Numbered from the stretch's first letter, positions 37,962 to 49,700 are shown. The stretch: 64,000 bases of DNA from Streptomyces longwoodensis (GCF_001514125.1 NZ_KQ948555.1:1-64000), one strand, 5' to 3'. Numbers and translations: made by a program. Notes: a model not told the origin generated them from the sequence alone.

Positions 37962-40178
37962 TCAGCTCCTTAGGAGGTGTCCTGTGAGGGGGGCGGCGGC
38001 GGGGGCCGGGACGCGTTCGGTGAGTGGGCGCACGGGCGCGATCGCCTCCGGGGGCTCGCCGAGCAGCACCCGGCGCACCACGCGCTCGGCGGCCCGGCCG
38101 TCGTCGAACTGGCAGAAACGGGCGCGGAAGGCGGCCCGCAGCTCCGCCGAGGCCGGGCCCGCGTACGAGCCGTCGGCGAAGACCCGCGCCAGCTCCTCGG
38201 GTGTGCGGGCGACGGGGCCGGGCGGGGCCGCCATGAGGTCGAAGTAGACGCCCCGCGTCTCGGTGTAGACGTCCCAGTCGTCGGCGTACACGACGATCGG
38301 GCGGTCCAGGTTGGCGTAGTCGAACATGATCGACGAGTAGTCGGTGACCAGCGCGTCGGCGGCCAGGCACACCTCCTCGGAGGAGCGGTGCCCGGTGACG
38401 TCGATGATCCGCCCGGAGCCGCGGGCGCCGCCGCCGTCGTAGAAGTAGTGGGCGCGCAGCAGCACCACCACGTCCTCGCCGGCCGCCGCGCAGAACGCCT
38501 CCAGGTCCAGGCCCGGCTCGAAGCCGGTGTGGTGGTCGCGGTGGGTCGGCGCGTACAGCACGGCGACCTTGCCCTCCGGCACGCCCAGCGCGCGGCGGGC
38601 CCGGGCGACGTCGTCGGCGGTCGCCGTGTAGAAGACGTCGTTGCGCGGGTAGCCGTACTCCAGCTGCTCGTAGGAGCCGGGGAAGGCGCGCTCCCACATC
38701 TGCGTGGAGTGGGAGTTGGACGACAGGTTGTAGTCCCAGCGGTCCACCCGGCCGAGCAGCTTGGTGAAACTGCCGGTCGCCGCGGCCACCACCGGGTACG
38801 TCGACTGGTCGACGCCCATCTTCTTCAGCGGGGTGCCGTGCTGGGTCTGCACGTGGACGCTGCCGGGCCGCTTGACCACGCCCTCCGCGAAGTTGGCGTT
38901 GTTGACGAGGTACTTCGCCCGGGCCAGCAGCCGCCAGGCGCGGCGGCTGCCGAGCACGGCGTGGTCGACGCCCGCCGGCATCGTGTGCGCCTGGTCGGCC
39001 TCGACGAGGAACACCGACCGCACGTGCGGGGCGAGTTCGGCCGCCCGGGCGTGGATCGCGGCCGGGCTGCACGCGTAACCGCGGCCCCAGTAGGCGCAGT
39101 ACACGGCCAGTTCCGGGTCGAGCGGGCGGCGCAGCTGGAGCCGGTAGTACAGGCGGGTGCGCAGCCCGCGCGGGCGGGGCGCGCGCTCGGCGAGCGCCGC
39201 CGCCCGGTGCTGGGCGCCCCGCAGCGCCAGGAACGCGCCGTACGCGCCCGTCGCGAGGAGCCGCTGCTGCACGCCCTGTTTGCCGCCCGGCGGCCGGTAC
39301 CCGGCGGGCCGGTGGCGGCGGTAGAGCCGGCTCGCGCGCCGGAAGTAGGACCGGCGCAGCCCGGACGGCAGCCGGCTGGGGTGGGCGGCGGTCTTCAGCA
39401 CCGCCGCGAACAGCTGCCCGAACAGCGCGGCCGCCCGCTCCGGGGCGAGGCCCGCCTCCGCCGCCCGCGTCAGCACCAGCTCGGTGCGGTCCAGGAGTTC
39501 GGTGTGGTGCCCGCCCGGCGCGTGCAGCCGGCTGCCCTGCCGGCGCAGCAGGTGCCGTACGACGACGCGGCGCAGCACGGCGATCCGCTCGGCGTGCAGG
39601 GTGACCAGGCCGCCGAACCCGGTGTCCGTGAAGTGCCCCTCGGGGAAGGTGAGGTGGTGCTCTGCGAGGAACGCCCGCCGGTAGGCCGTGCCCCACGCCG
39701 GGAGCTGCACGCCGGTCACCGCGGGCGCCTCGGCGGGCGCGAACGCCTGCCGGGGGGCGCGGGCCAGCAGCGGGGCGGCCGGGTTGACCGGCTCGCCCTC
39801 CCACCAGGGGACGCGCTCGTGCTCGGCGTACAGCACGTCCACCTCGCCGGTCTCCGCCAGCCGGGCGGCCAGCGCGGCCAGCGCGCCCGGGGCGAGCGTG
39901 TCGTCGCCGTCGAGGAACAGCACGTAGGCGCCGGTCGCGGCGCGCAGCCCGGTGTTGCGGGCCCCGCTCAGCCCGGCGGACGGCGGCGAGTGCACCGGGC
40001 GCACCCGGGCGTCCCGGGCGGCGTACCCGGCGGCGAGGGTCGCGGCGGGGGCACCGGGGCCGTCACAGACCGGGATCAGCTCCAGGTCGCCGAACGACTG
40101 GGCGAGGACGGAGTCCAGCGCCAGGGACAGCCGGCCCGCGACCCCATGGGACGGGACGATGATGCTGAAGCGGGGCAT
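37962..40178 (-). CDS. GT2 glycosyltransferase fused to TagF-like glycerophosphotransferase, paralogue 2
   Basis: This 738-residue protein has the same architecture and length as paralogue 1. The TagF-like half is canonical, with VQTQHGTPLKKMG (His447), LYAPTHRDHH, LRAHYFYDGG and LVTDYSSIMFDYANLDRPIV. The GT2 half is divergent: VDD is replaced by VCDGPGAP, the metal motif is FLDGDD (89-93), and YYEDTPW is replaced by HFTDTGF. It may use another donor or be weakly active as a sugar transferase. ATG 40178 has a modest GAAAG upstream. It follows paralogue 3 after 157 bases and precedes paralogue 1 by eight bases. Confidence 0.86.
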   Translation of the reverse strand: MPRFSIIVPSHGVAGRLSLALDSVLAQSFGDLELIPVCDGPGAPAATLAAGYAARDARVRPVHSPPSAGLSGARNTGLRAATGAYVLFLDGDDTLAPGALAALAARLAETGEVDVLYAEHERVPWWEGEPVNPAAPLLARAPRQAFAPAEAPAVTGVQLPAWGTAYRRAFLAEHHLTFPEGHFTDTGFGGLVTLHAERIAVLRRVVVRHLLRRQGSRLHAPGGHHTELLDRTELVLTRAAEAGLAPERAAALFGQLFAAVLKTAAHPSRLPSGLRRSYFRRASRLYRRHRPAGYRPPGGKQGVQQRLLATGAYGAFLALRGAQHRAAALAERAPRPRGLRTRLYYRLQLRRPLDPELAVYCAYWGRGYACSPAAIHARAAELAPHVRSVFLVEADQAHTMPAGVDHAVLGSRRAWRLLARAKYLVNNANFAEGVVKRPGSVHVQTQHGTPLKKMGVDQSTYPVVAAATGSFTKLLGRVDRWDYNLSSNSHSTQMWERAFPGSYEQLEYGYPRNDVFYTATADDVARARRALGVPEGKVAVLYAPTHRDHHTGFEPGLDLEAFCAAAGEDVVVLLRAHYFYDGGGARGSGRIIDVTGHRSSEEVCLAADALVTDYSSIMFDYANLDRPIVVYADDWDVYTETRGVYFDLMAAPPGPVARTPEELARVFADGSYAGPASAELRAAFRARFCQFDDGRAAERVVRRVLLGEPPEAIAPVRPLTERVPAPAAAPLTGHLLRS

Positions 40179-40335
40179 CGCGATCTTTCTCTGCTCGAAT
40201 CGGTCGGGCCGGCCGGTGCCGCGGCTCACGCCGTACGGCGGCCGGGGCGGCCCGTCGGCCGCCAGGTGGACGGCCGGGTGGGGGTCGGCCGCGACGTGCT
40301 GGGGCGCATCGGAACTCCCGGGAGGCAAACGGCGT
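40179..40335. other. Gap between glycosyltransferase paralogues 2 and 3
   Basis: This 157-base GC-rich gap contains no gene. Several imperfect GGCCG/CGGCC inverted repeats could attenuate transcription between the two genes. I see no convincing promoter. Confidence 0.3.
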
Positions 40336-42606
40336 TCAGCGCCGGTCGGTGACGGACAGACGGCCGGCGGGTTGGGGCACGGTGGTGAGCGGCGAGCGCT
40401 CCGGGTGGGCCGCCGGCGGCGCGGGGCGCCGCTCGGCGAGCGGCACGACCGGCGGCAGGGCGCTCTCCGGCTCGCCCAGCACCACGCGCCGCACCACGCG
40501 CTCGGCGGCGCGCCCGTCGTCGTACGGGCAGAAGCGCGCGCGGAACGCCGCCCGCAGCCGCTCGCTGCGCGCGTCGCACCAGCGGCCCGTCGCGAAGACG
40601 TCGATCAGCTCGTCCTCGCTGTGCGCGACCGCGCCGGGCGGGCACGTCCGCACGTCGAAGTAGGTGCCGCGGGCCGCCTCGTACGCCTCCCAGTCGCCGG
40701 TGTGCAGCACGATCGGCCGGTCCAGGCCGGCGTAGTCGAACATGATCGACGAGTAGTCGGTGAGCAGGGCGTCCGAGGCCAGGCACAGCTCCTCGACGTT
40801 CGGGTGGCCGCTGACGTCGAGGACCCGCGGGTCCGTGCCGAGGGGGCCGTCCTGCCAGTAGTGGGCGCGGGCCAGCACCACGAAGCGGGGGCCCAGCCGG
40901 CGCAGCACCCGGTCCAGGTCGAGTGCGGGGCGCTGGGTGCGGCGGTAGTCGCGGTGGGTCGGCGCGTACAGGACCGCCACCGTGTCGGGGGCGAGGCCGA
41001 GCGCGGCGCGCGCCCGGGCCACGTCCTGGTCGGTGGCCCGCTGGAAGACGTCGTTGCGGGGGTAGCCGTACTCCAGCGTCTCGTAGCCGCCGGGGTAGAC
41101 CCGCTCCCAGGTCAGGGTGGTGTGCCGGTTGGCGGACAGCACGTAGTCCCACTTGTCGACGCCCCGCAGCAGCTCGGCGAAGTCGGTGTCGCGGGCCGCG
41201 GCGGGGCGCTCCTGGAGGTCCAGGCCCATGTGCTTGAGCGGGGTGCCGTGCTGGGTCTGCACGAACACCTGCCCGGGCCGCTTGACCAGCCGCCGGTCGA
41301 AGTTGACGTTGTTGACCAGGTACCGGGAGCGGGCCAGCGCCGTCCAGTACGCGGCCGTGCCAGGGGTGAGCCGCTCGGTGCCCGCCGGAATGGTGTCCTG
41401 GTGCTCGGGCCGCGCGATCCACGCGGTGCGTACGTGCGGGGCGTGCGCGCGGACCGCTGCCTCCAGGGCGGCCGGGTTGCAGCCGTAGCCGCGGTTCCAG
41501 TAGGCGGCGAAGACGGCCCGGTCGGCGCGCAGCGGCAGCCGCAGCTGCACGCGGTAGTGCGCCTGCAGGGCCGCCGCGCGCACGGCGCGCGCCGACCGCG
41601 CGGCGAAGCGGCGCGTCCACCCGGCCAGCGCCGTCGCCCGCCGCACCACCCGGTACGTGCGGTGCAGGCCGCCCTCGACCAGGGCGTGCCGCAGCCGTGA
41701 GCGCAGCGGCACGCGGGCGCCGGGGACCCGGTGGCGCCGGCAGTGGGCGCGGGCCCGGCGCAGGAACGCGGCACGCGCGTTACGCGGGAGCCGGCCCGGC
41801 CGGATGAACACGGTGGACAGGTGGTCGACCATGCGGCGGTACAGCACCGGCCGCCAGTGGGCCAGTTCGGGCCGCTGGTCCAGGAACGCGAAGACCCGGT
41901 CGTACTGGTCGAAGACGTCGAAGTGCCGCCGGCTGGTGGTGGACAGGATGCTGCCCCGGCGCTGGCGGTAGTGCACGCAGACCCGGTCCAGCGTGGCGAT
42001 CGACCCGGCCGCCATCAGCACCGGGTACGTCCACGGGGTGTCCTCGTAGTAGCCGGGCGGGAAGGCCAGGTGCTCGCGCGTGACGAAGTCCCGCCGGTAC
42101 GCCTTGTTCCAGGCGACCATCAGCACCCGCAGCAGGCCCGGGCGGTCCTGGAGCCGGAAGGGGGCCGGGCCGCCCTCGGCGAGCTGCGCCGCGAACCGGT
42201 TGCGCACCGTCTCGCCCGTCCAGTACGTCTGCGCGAAGTCGTAGACCAGGACGTCCGGTTCGCCGGTCTCCTTCAGCCGGTCGGCGATCGCCAGCAGGGT
42301 GTCCGGGGTGAGCGTGTCGTCGCTGTCGAGGAACAGCAGGTAGTCACCGGTCGCCTCGGCGATCCCGGCGTTGCGGGCGCGGCCCAGGCCGGTGTTCTCG
42401 GACAGGTGCAGCGGCCTGACCCGGGGGTCACGGGCGGCGAACTCGTCGATGATCTCGCCGCAGGCGTCCGGCGAGCAGTCGTCGACGGCGATCAGCTCGA
42501 GGTCGGGGTACGACTGGGACAGCACCGATTCGAGGCACTCGTGCAGGTACGCCTGAACCTGGTACGCGGGGACGATGACACTGAACCTGGGCAAGGGGAC
42601 ATCCAT
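40336..42606 (-). CDS. GT2 glycosyltransferase fused to TagF-like glycerophosphotransferase, paralogue 3
   Basis: This 756-residue protein is the first gene of the cluster in transcription order. Both halves carry canonical motifs: GT2 with SVIVPAYQV, VDDCSPDACG, FLDSDD (92-97) and YYEDTPW near 187; TagF with VQTQHGTPLKHMG (His453), LYAPTHRDYRR, LARAHYWQDG and LLTDYSSIMFDYAGLDRPIV. TagF enzymes polymerise glycerol-phosphate from CDP-glycerol, but related enzymes transfer other polyol or sugar phosphates, so the exact product cannot be named. ATG 42606 lacks a good ribosome-binding site. An in-frame TTG at 42594 would align with the MPRF/VPRF starts of the paralogues. Confidence 0.87.
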   Translation of the reverse strand: MDVPLPRFSVIVPAYQVQAYLHECLESVLSQSYPDLELIAVDDCSPDACGEIIDEFAARDPRVRPLHLSENTGLGRARNAGIAEATGDYLLFLDSDDTLTPDTLLAIADRLKETGEPDVLVYDFAQTYWTGETVRNRFAAQLAEGGPAPFRLQDRPGLLRVLMVAWNKAYRRDFVTREHLAFPPGYYEDTPWTYPVLMAAGSIATLDRVCVHYRQRRGSILSTTSRRHFDVFDQYDRVFAFLDQRPELAHWRPVLYRRMVDHLSTVFIRPGRLPRNARAAFLRRARAHCRRHRVPGARVPLRSRLRHALVEGGLHRTYRVVRRATALAGWTRRFAARSARAVRAAALQAHYRVQLRLPLRADRAVFAAYWNRGYGCNPAALEAAVRAHAPHVRTAWIARPEHQDTIPAGTERLTPGTAAYWTALARSRYLVNNVNFDRRLVKRPGQVFVQTQHGTPLKHMGLDLQERPAAARDTDFAELLRGVDKWDYVLSANRHTTLTWERVYPGGYETLEYGYPRNDVFQRATDQDVARARAALGLAPDTVAVLYAPTHRDYRRTQRPALDLDRVLRRLGPRFVVLARAHYWQDGPLGTDPRVLDVSGHPNVEELCLASDALLTDYSSIMFDYAGLDRPIVLHTGDWEAYEAARGTYFDVRTCPPGAVAHSEDELIDVFATGRWCDARSERLRAAFRARFCPYDDGRAAERVVRRVVLGEPESALPPVVPLAERRPAPPAAHPERSPLTTVPQPAGRLSVTDRR

Positions 42607-42776
42607 GGGTCGGCGCGGGCGTTCGGCCCGCCAACGGCCAATGGAGTGACGTGGTTACGCTTTCTGCGGCATACGGGGGAAGCGGGGGTGAACGACGGGG
42701 GGCGCGCCGGTGTCGTACCGACCCGCCCCCTCGACCGGCCGCGCCGGTCACCTGCCCGATCGACGGGCGCCGCCGG

Positions 42777-43697
42777 TCACTTGACCGCGCCGGCCATCAC
42801 GCCCGAGACGAACTGCCGCTGGAACGCGAAGAACACGGCCAGCGGGATCACCATGGAGATGAACGCGCCCGGCGCCAGCACGTCGATGTTGTTGCCGAAC
42901 TGCCGTACCTGCGTCTGCAGGGCGACCGTGATGGGCTGGCTGTCGGCGTCGGTGAACACCAGGGCGACCAGCATGTCGTTCCACACCCACAGGAACTGGA
43001 AGATCGCCAGCGACGCGACCGCCGGACCGGCCAGCGGCATCACCACCCGGAAGAACAGCCGCAGTTCACCCGCGCCGTCCAGCCGGGCCGCCTCCAGCAG
43101 CTCCCGCGGGATCTCCGCGAAGAAGTTGCGCAGCAGGAACACCGCGAACGGCAGGCCGAAGCCGGTGTGGAACAGCACCACGCCCAGGATGGAGCCGAAC
43201 AGCCCGAGCTTGCCGAACAGTTCGGCGATCGGGATGAGCGCCACCTGCACCGGCACCACGAGCAGCCCGACCACGGCGAGGAACCACCAGTCGCGCCCGG
43301 GGAACTCCATCCACGCGAACGCGTAGCCCGCGAGCGAGCCCACGAGCACGACCAGGAGCGTGGCCGGGACCGTGATGAGCACGGTGTTGAGGATGGAGTT
43401 CGTGATGTCGCTGTTCTCCAGCAGCTTCTGGTAGCTGTCGAAGGTCAGCTGGGACGGCTCGCTGAACACCTTCCACCAGCCGCTCGCGCTCATCTCGTCC
43501 GGCGGGCGCAGCGAGGAGATCAGCAGACCGATCGTCGGCACCAGCCAGAACAGCCCGACGACGAGCAGGAAGACGCGTACCAGACCGCCGCCCAGCTTCT
43601 CGACGATCCGTGCGGCGAGCGACTCCCGCGCCTTGACGCCCGCCACGGGCGGCGCCGTCTTGCGGACGCTGCCGGCACTTCCGGCGTGTGTGGTCAT
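42777..43697 (-). CDS. Carbohydrate ABC transporter permease (MalG type)
   Basis: This 306-residue inner-membrane permease has six helices and the EAA loop EIPRELLEAARLDGAGELRLFFRVVMPLAGP that docks the ATPase. The MalG-like C-terminus is QRQFVSGVMAGAVK. GGGAGG precedes ATG 43697, which overlaps the stop of the MalF-type gene (ATGA). No ATPase gene is present in the operon; in Streptomyces a shared ATPase such as MsiK usually serves these systems. Confidence 0.94.
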   Translation of the reverse strand: MTTHAGSAGSVRKTAPPVAGVKARESLAARIVEKLGGGLVRVFLLVVGLFWLVPTIGLLISSLRPPDEMSASGWWKVFSEPSQLTFDSYQKLLENSDITNSILNTVLITVPATLLVVLVGSLAGYAFAWMEFPGRDWWFLAVVGLLVVPVQVALIPIAELFGKLGLFGSILGVVLFHTGFGLPFAVFLLRNFFAEIPRELLEAARLDGAGELRLFFRVVMPLAGPAVASLAIFQFLWVWNDMLVALVFTDADSQPITVALQTQVRQFGNNIDVLAPGAFISMVIPLAVFFAFQRQFVSGVMAGAVK

Positions 43698-45031
43698 CGC
43701 CGCACCTCCCGCCGCAGCCTGCGGATGTTGAACCACATCACCGGGATCACCAGCAGCAGCAGGAACACCGCGATGGCGCTCGCGACGCCCGGCTGGTCCT
43801 CGGAGAAGCCCTTGCGGTACAGCTCCAGGGCGAGCACGTTGGCGTCGTCCTGCGAGGAGCCCGGCGCGATGATGAAGACCAGGTCGAAGATCTTCAGGAC
43901 GTTGATCATCAGCGTCACGGTGACGACCGCGAGCACGGGTGCCAGCAGCGGCACGGTGACCCGGCGGAACACCTGCCACTCGGTGGCCCCGTCGACGCGG
44001 GCCGCCTCCAGCAGCTCCCGGGGCACCCCCGCGAGGCCCGCCGCGATGAGCACCATCGCGAAGCCCGCCCACATCCAGATGTACGAGCCGATGATGGCCG
44101 GCGTGACCAGGGACGGGCCCAGCCAGTCCAATCCGTTGTACGGCTCCTTGAAGTTGCTCGCGGGCAGCCGCAGCCGCGCCCCGTCGGCCTTGGCCGGCAG
44201 GGTGAAGGTGCCGTCCCCGGCCGCCGTGGCCGACGCGACGACCTTGCCGTCCTTGACCGCCTCGATCCTCATCCCCGCGTAGCCCAGCTCCGCCGGGTCG
44301 GGCGCGCCGAGCGTGCCCACGCCCTTGCCGCGGGTGAAGTCCTGCCAGGTCGTGCCGGTGATCTTCCCCGGGTCGGCGGTGGGCGCCACCGCCTTCTTCG
44401 CGCCGTCGGGCATCTGGTCCGGGGCGACGCCGACCAGCGGCAGGGTGACCGTCCCCCCGGTGTGCACGGTCTGCCGGGTCACGAAGCCGCCGTCGCGTGC
44501 CACCAGCGGCGACTCGCGGCCCGGGTGGGCCTTCGGGAACGCCGACGACTCGGCGAACGTGTCGTGCACGCCCACCCACACCGCGTTGGCGACGCCCTTG
44601 TCGGGGTCCTGGTCGTACACCAGCCGGAAGATGATGCCGGCGGCGAGCATCGAGATCGCCATCGGCATGAAGACGACCAGCTTGAACGCCGTTCCCCAGC
44701 GCACCCGTTCGGTCAGCACCGCGAAGATCAGACCCAGCGCGGTGGTGACCGTCGGCGCGAACACCACCCAGACGATGTTGTTCTTCAGGGCGGTGCGGAT
44801 GCCGTCGTCGGTGAACAGCTCCTTGTAGTTGTCGATGCCGGCGAAGCCGTCGCCGGACTGGTCGTAGAAGCTGCGCACGACCGAGTACCCGATCGGGTAC
44901 ACCACGAGCGCGCCCAGCAGCACCAGGGCGGGCAGCAGGAACAGCGCCGCCACGCTCCTGCGGGTGCCGGTCACGCTCTTGCGCGAACGAGGGGCGGGGG
45001 CCTTGCGGGCCCCCGCCGTTGCCGACGCCAT
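43694..45031 (-). CDS. Sugar ABC transporter permease (MalF type) with a large extracytoplasmic insert
   Basis: This 445-residue permease is about 130-140 residues longer than ordinary sugar permeases of this class. The EAA loop is at about 332-364 (GLAGVPRELLEAARVDGATE). Between the third helix (about 118-138) and the next one (from 310) lies an extra hydrophilic domain (about 155-300). Its beta-rich sequences, such as GDGTFTLPAKADGARLRLPA, look like a small Ig- or carboxypeptidase-regulatory-like fold. This resembles the position of the MalF P2 loop, which contacts the binding protein. It starts seven bases after the binding-protein gene. Confidence 0.93.
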   Translation of the reverse strand: MASATAGARKAPAPRSRKSVTGTRRSVAALFLLPALVLLGALVVYPIGYSVVRSFYDQSGDGFAGIDNYKELFTDDGIRTALKNNIVWVVFAPTVTTALGLIFAVLTERVRWGTAFKLVVFMPMAISMLAAGIIFRLVYDQDPDKGVANAVWVGVHDTFAESSAFPKAHPGRESPLVARDGGFVTRQTVHTGGTVTLPLVGVAPDQMPDGAKKAVAPTADPGKITGTTWQDFTRGKGVGTLGAPDPAELGYAGMRIEAVKDGKVVASATAAGDGTFTLPAKADGARLRLPASNFKEPYNGLDWLGPSLVTPAIIGSYIWMWAGFAMVLIAAGLAGVPRELLEAARVDGATEWQVFRRVTVPLLAPVLAVVTVTLMINVLKIFDLVFIIAPGSSQDDANVLALELYRKGFSEDQPGVASAIAVFLLLLVIPVMWFNIRRLRREVRR

Positions 45032-45038
45032 GGCCGGA

Positions 45039-46427
<1,389 letters not shown>

Positions 46428-46522
46428 CACTGCCCCGTTCTTCGTCCTCGTCGAACGATCGAGCGCTGTCCCGTGGCCTCTGGTCTACGCCGGGTGCCTG
46501 GGGTCGGCAAGAGCGCGAACCG

Positions 46523-46557
46523 TGTCAAGCGGGCGATCGTGACCGCGTCGTGATCGC
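46523..46557 (-). promoter_or_regulatory. Possible operator and -35 upstream of the sugar operon
   Basis: TTGACA reads on the minus strand at 46528-46523, a perfect -35, though no matching -10 follows at normal spacing. Immediately upstream is an inverted repeat, GCGATC (46533-46538) with GATCGC (46552-46557). No other feature is visible in the 296-base gap 46428-46723. Confidence 0.3.
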
Positions 46558-46723
46558 GCGGGGTCCGGGGGACTCGGGGCGCGGGCGCGGGGCGCCCTGA
46601 CAGGGTGTGGGTTCGGCCGACCGTGCGACGCACCGCGCCGTACACGGACCGCCGCCACGCCACACCAGGCGCAACGGCACCGGCACCGGCACCGGGGCCA
46701 CGCGCACCCGCTCGCGCCCCGCG

Positions 46724-49700
46724 CTACAGCAGCGACGGCACCTCCGCCGCGGCGACCTCGCGGGCCGCTCGCTCCAACGCGCTGGCCAGCAGGGCCAGGT
46801 CGGTCGGGCCGTTGCCCAGCTCGCGCACCGGGCGGCGGGCCGGCGGATCGCCCATCCGCCGCCAGTCCAGCGGCACGACCGTCGGCCGCACCGTCGCCGT
46901 ACGGGGGATACGGCCCGTCACCCGGCCCCCCTGGAACGGCGTCACGCGGCCGTCCGCGCCGGTCAGCCGGCCCCGCCCGGGCGCCGGTTCGTCCGTGCCG
47001 GAGACCGGCGCGTCCAGGGTGACCCGCAGCGTCGCCCGCCGGGACGGCTCCGACTCCGCCGTACGGCCACCGGGGCCGGCCGCCGCCACCAGGTGCACGC
47101 CGAGCCGCTCGCCGTCCCGGGCCACCGCCTCCAGCGCGCGCATGACCGAGCCGGCCGCGGGCCGTCCGGGTGAGCCGAGCGCGGGGGACACCAGGGCGTC
47201 CAGGTCGTCCACGACCACCACGAGCCGGGGCAGCGCGGGCGCCGGCTCCGTGCGCGGGCGGGCCGCGGCACCGGGGCGCAGGCGCAGGGTGGAGCTGGGC
47301 GGCCCGTCCAGGTCGGCGGCGCCGCCCCCAGGGCCGCGCTGCGGGCCGATGCGGTCGGCGACCGCGCGGTGCCGGTGCCACTCCGCGAAGTCCACCCGGC
47401 CCACCAGTTCGGCCCGCCGCTTCAGCTCGGCGCTCAGCGACTGGGCGAACTCCCGCATCCGCACCGGGTCGTTGGCCGTCAGGTGGGTCGTGACGTGCGG
47501 GACGTCCGTACAGACCCGCAGCCCGTCGCCCTGCCCCGCGCCGCCCTTGCCGACGCTGTCCCGGCCGTCGATCAGCACGATGCCGAGCCGGTCGGGCCGC
47601 TCGGCGGCGGCCAGCGAGGCGACCACGGCCCGCAGCAGCTCGGTGCGGCCGCTGCCGGGCGGCCCCTCGACCAGCAGGTGCGGCCCGTCGCCGCCGAGGT
47701 CCACGCCGACCGGGCCGCGCGGGCCCGCTCCCAGCACGGCGACGGCCCGGCCGCCGAGGGCCTCCGGATCGTCGGCCGCGTCCGCCCAGCGGGCCATCAG
47801 GGACGCCGGGGTGGCGCGGGCCAGCCCCAGCTCGTCCAGCAGCCGGGCCGACGCGGGCAACGGCGTCGCCACGCGCGGGTGCCGCTCACCGGCGCCGTCC
47901 GGGCGCAGCGGGGCCAGGGCCCGGGCGAACCGCTCGGCCCAGGCCGGGGACACCGCGTCCACCGCGCCGACCGTGCCGTGGCCCACCGGGCCGGGCGGCT
48001 CGCTGCCCGGGCCGCCGGCCCGCACCACGCGCAACAGCCGCAGCGCCGTCGCCACGTCCCCGCTGAGCAGCACCACGGCCCCGCAGTGCCGGAAGGCGGG
48101 CACGGCCGCACAGGCCGCCTCGTACGTCTCGGTCACCGGGGAGGCGGGGGAGGCCGCCGCCGTCTCGGCGAGGCACAGCACGTGGATCCCGGCGGCGGGA
48201 CCCTCGAGCGACAGCCGCGCCACGGCCTCCCGCAGGTCGGCACCGCCGGGGTCGCCGTCGACGACGAGGACGGTGTGGGGGCCGGGATGACCGTGCGGGG
48301 CGGCGGAGGCGTCCGCGGGGCCGTCGGCGAGCGCCCAGGAGGGGCGGCGGGCCGGGACGCCGGACGCGTGCGGGCCGGGGTGGTCGATCTGGTGGGTCGC
48401 CGGGGAGGCGGTGTCACCCGCCTCAGGGCCCTCGGCGTACGCGGCGTCCTCGGCGTGCTCGGCCGGCCGGGGCTGCCGCTGGGCGGGCAGGGGCCGCCCG
48501 GACCCGGACGGCGCGGACCGGTCTGCCCCGCGGGCGTCGGGCTCGTCGTGGGTGTCCAGCCGGCGGAGCAGCTCGTCGAGGCGCGCGCCGGCCTGCTCAC
48601 GGTCGTGGGCGAGCAGCAGGCGGCAGTCCTGGCCGTGCCCGGGACGCAGGTGGGGCAGCCAGCCCAGCCAGGCCCACTCCGCCGCGCGCTCCTCGGCGGA
48701 GCGGGCGCGGTCGGTGCTGACCAGGACGATCTCCAGGGTGTCGGGGGAGTGCAGCGCGGCGAGCTGCGCCAGCACCGCACGGGCGAGCCCCGACAGCCGC
48801 TCGCGCGGACCGGCCAGGCCCAGGGCGCCCACCTCGCGCAGGTCCGTCGTCACCGGGACGGCGGGCAGCACGCCCGAGCCGCCGGGCGCGGCCCGGTCGG
48901 CCGTCCCGAGCCGCACGGTGAGCGCCTCCGGGTGCCCGGGCCCGCGCTCCCACAGACGGGGGCCGGGGCCGAGCGCCGTCAGCAGCAGCGTGGCCGGGTC
49001 GGGCCAGGTCTCCGGTGCCCCGGGCACCACGGCCGACGGCACGGGCGCGGTCTCCGCCGGGGGCACGTCGTACGGCTGCTCGTCCGGTGTGCCGGGGGCG
49101 TCGTCGCGGCCGCCGCCGGTGAGGCGCCGCGCCCACGCGGAGAGCCCGCCGCGCCGGCGCGCGGGCGGCGGTGCGTCGGTGCCGCGCAGGGGCGTCAGCT
49201 TGCGGCCGGGTCCGTCGTACGGCGTCCCGGCGGCGCCCGAGGCGTGCCCGTTCCGGATGTCGGCGGCCAGGCCCTCGAACGGGCCGAGCCCCGAGCCGCC
49301 GGCGTGGGTCGCGTCGGACGCCCCGGCGCCGCTGCCCGGGTGCGGCCCGGCGGCACCGCCGTGCCGCTCGACGGACGGGGCGCCGCCCTGGCCGGGCACC
49401 GTCGTGCCGGGGTGCGGGGCGGGCCCGCCGTGCTCGTCGGGTGAGGCCGTGCCCGGTGCGTGCGAGCGCTCGCTCCCGGTCGGGGCCGGCCCGGCCCAGC
49501 CGCCGGTGCCGTAGCCGTGTCCGGTCGGGCCGGAGGGGGAGCGGGGGGTGCCGTGGCCCGTGGGGGCGGGGCCGGGGCCGCCGGTGTCGTCGTCGGCCGG
49601 GCGGTCCTCCGGCACGCGCGCGGTGAGTCCGCCCCGGCCGCTCACCCGCCGGCTGGAGCCCGGGGCGCCGGCATCCTTGCGCGTGCCGTCGCCCCCGGTG

